From CAYUNA01 sp047629355 (GTDB lineage: Bacteria; Bacteroidota; Bacteroidia; Chitinophagales; Saprospiraceae), in the NCBI GenBank assembly GCA_047629355.1, contig JBLHWU010000154.1, positions 1 to 15,825 on the forward strand: a stretch of 15,825 bases of DNA, given 5' to 3'. The position numbers and the translations under genes were made by a program. The notes below the pieces were generated by a model. It was not told the DNA's origin. It ran no database searches and saw only the letters and a program-made list of their open reading frames with translations. Positions 15,492 to 15,825 of this stretch are shown here, one piece after another. Position 1 is the stretch's first letter. Each line of letters opens with the position of its first letter.

Positions 15492-15679
15492 CGTGTAAAG
15501 TAAATTTCATTGCATTTTTACAAGGGGATTTTAATGGGTAAAAATGGTTTATAAAAACCGTTTTTACCCATTAACAAGCACATCCGCATTGCCGCAGGCA
15601 ATGCGCACTGTATTTTTTGAAGCTCGAAAATCTTACGATTCTCTCGTTTCTTAAACTTTAAACAAACTTACTTTACGCG
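15492..15679 (+). ncRNA. Candidate structured element B (shared core with 13896-14073)
   Basis: Arms 15492-15507 (CGTGTAAAGTAAATTT) and 15664-15679 (AAACTTACTTTACGCG) match at 14 of 16 positions plus one G-T pair. Inside are a weak GTAAA/TTTAC hairpin, a long AT-rich hairpin (15533-15572: AATGGGTAAAAATGGTTT with its complement, one T-G pair, 4-base loop) and a GC-rich hairpin GCATTGCC-GCA-GGCAATGC (15586-15604), then ACTGTATTTTTT. Order, spacing and the GCA loop match the element at 13896-14073, while arms and stems differ with pairing kept. A small hairpin CGTTAC/GTAACG (15678-15692) abuts the right arm. No gene follows within the window. The strand is assigned by analogy. Confidence 0.45.
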
Positions 15680-15713
15680 TTACTAAGTAACGATAAAAAA
15701 ATAAGTCCGCCAT

Positions 15714-15816
15714 TTAGACAGGGCAAATTTCCCTCATTTTTCACTTGAAATCAGTCAAAGTATCAACAATTATCCTTCTTTCAAGTAAAAACTGAGAAAA
15801 ATTATCCACTGTCTAA
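15714..15816. repeat. Closing-arm element H at right edge
   Basis: TTAGACAG (15714-15721) pairs with CTGTCTAA (15809-15816). Inside, CTCATTTTTCACTTGAAA (15733-15750) pairs with TTTCAAGTAAAAACTGAG (15779-15796) at 16 of 18, with a loop holding TATCAACA. TCCG (15706-15709) and CGGA (15822-15825) add an outer pair that reaches the window edge, so the element may continue. With the elements at 15327 and 15492 it fills the 413-base stretch from 15413 to the end; no gene was seen there. Confidence 0.5.
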
Positions 15817-15825
15817 CTTATCGGA

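Noticed and set aside
9965..15816. Integron attC sites
   Set aside because: The paired GTTRRRY / RYYYAAC boxes were not found at the arm ends, genes are not arranged as single-gene cassettes, and no integrase is present.
1..15825. tRNA, rRNA, CRISPR array, transposase or phage genes
   Set aside because: Looked for on both strands by eye; nothing convincing was seen. A program such as tRNAscan-SE was not available.

Overview
The window looks like chromosome of a Bacteroidota bacterium. It is AT-rich. It carries a TonB-dependent receptor with an N-terminal carboxypeptidase-regulatory-like domain, a LytS/LytTR two-component pair, a lipoprotein with a short lipobox, and a promoter of the Bacteroidota type (TTG, 19 bases, TAnnTTTG). 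The genus cannot be fixed from this sequence alone.

Layout. 1-343 is a leader with hairpins and a direct repeat that could be a LytTR operator. 344-4615 (+) is a compact operon: TonB-dependent receptor, sensor kinase, LytTR response regulator. 4612-6024 (-) is an RtcB-type RNA ligase whose stop codon overlaps that of the response regulator. 6363-7397 (+) is a WYL-domain regulator, divergent from rtcB and probably its regulator. A perfect 56-bp palindrome at 7510-7565 separates it from a convergent pair on the minus strand: a small lipoprotein (7656-8114) behind an ABC exporter (8152-9951). 10308-13640 (+) is an 1110-residue fusion of a caspase-like protease to an alpha/beta-hydrolase (lipase-like) domain. 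14094-14984 (+) is a CHAT protease with a C-terminal domain resembling an effector-associated (EAD11-type) adaptor domain. 15062-15412 (+) is a small, apparently decayed gene.

How the genes may work together. The first operon reads as an outer-membrane uptake or sensing module with its own regulator. RtcB plus WYL reads as an RNA-repair unit under stress control. The caspase-hydrolase and CHAT genes are two caspase-fold proteases side by side, one fused to a possible lipid-cleaving enzyme and the other to a likely adaptor domain. That is the kind of parts list seen in bacterial conflict or programmed-death systems, and it is the best candidate here for a poorly described system. No sensor ATPase or receptor is visible in the window.

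The most unusual signal is not coding. Nearly every long intergenic space holds a 100-190 bp element with one layout: two distant complementary arms enclosing one or two hairpins. Arms differ from element to element but pair within each. Two elements (13896-14073 and 15492-15679) share a core whose hairpins are kept by compensatory changes. Another two (15327-15486 and 15714-15816) share an inner hairpin with a conserved loop. Three elements end 13-21 bases before a start codon. These could be a family of structured RNAs or of non-autonomous mobile hairpin elements. No tRNA, rRNA, CRISPR array, transposase or integrase was seen.
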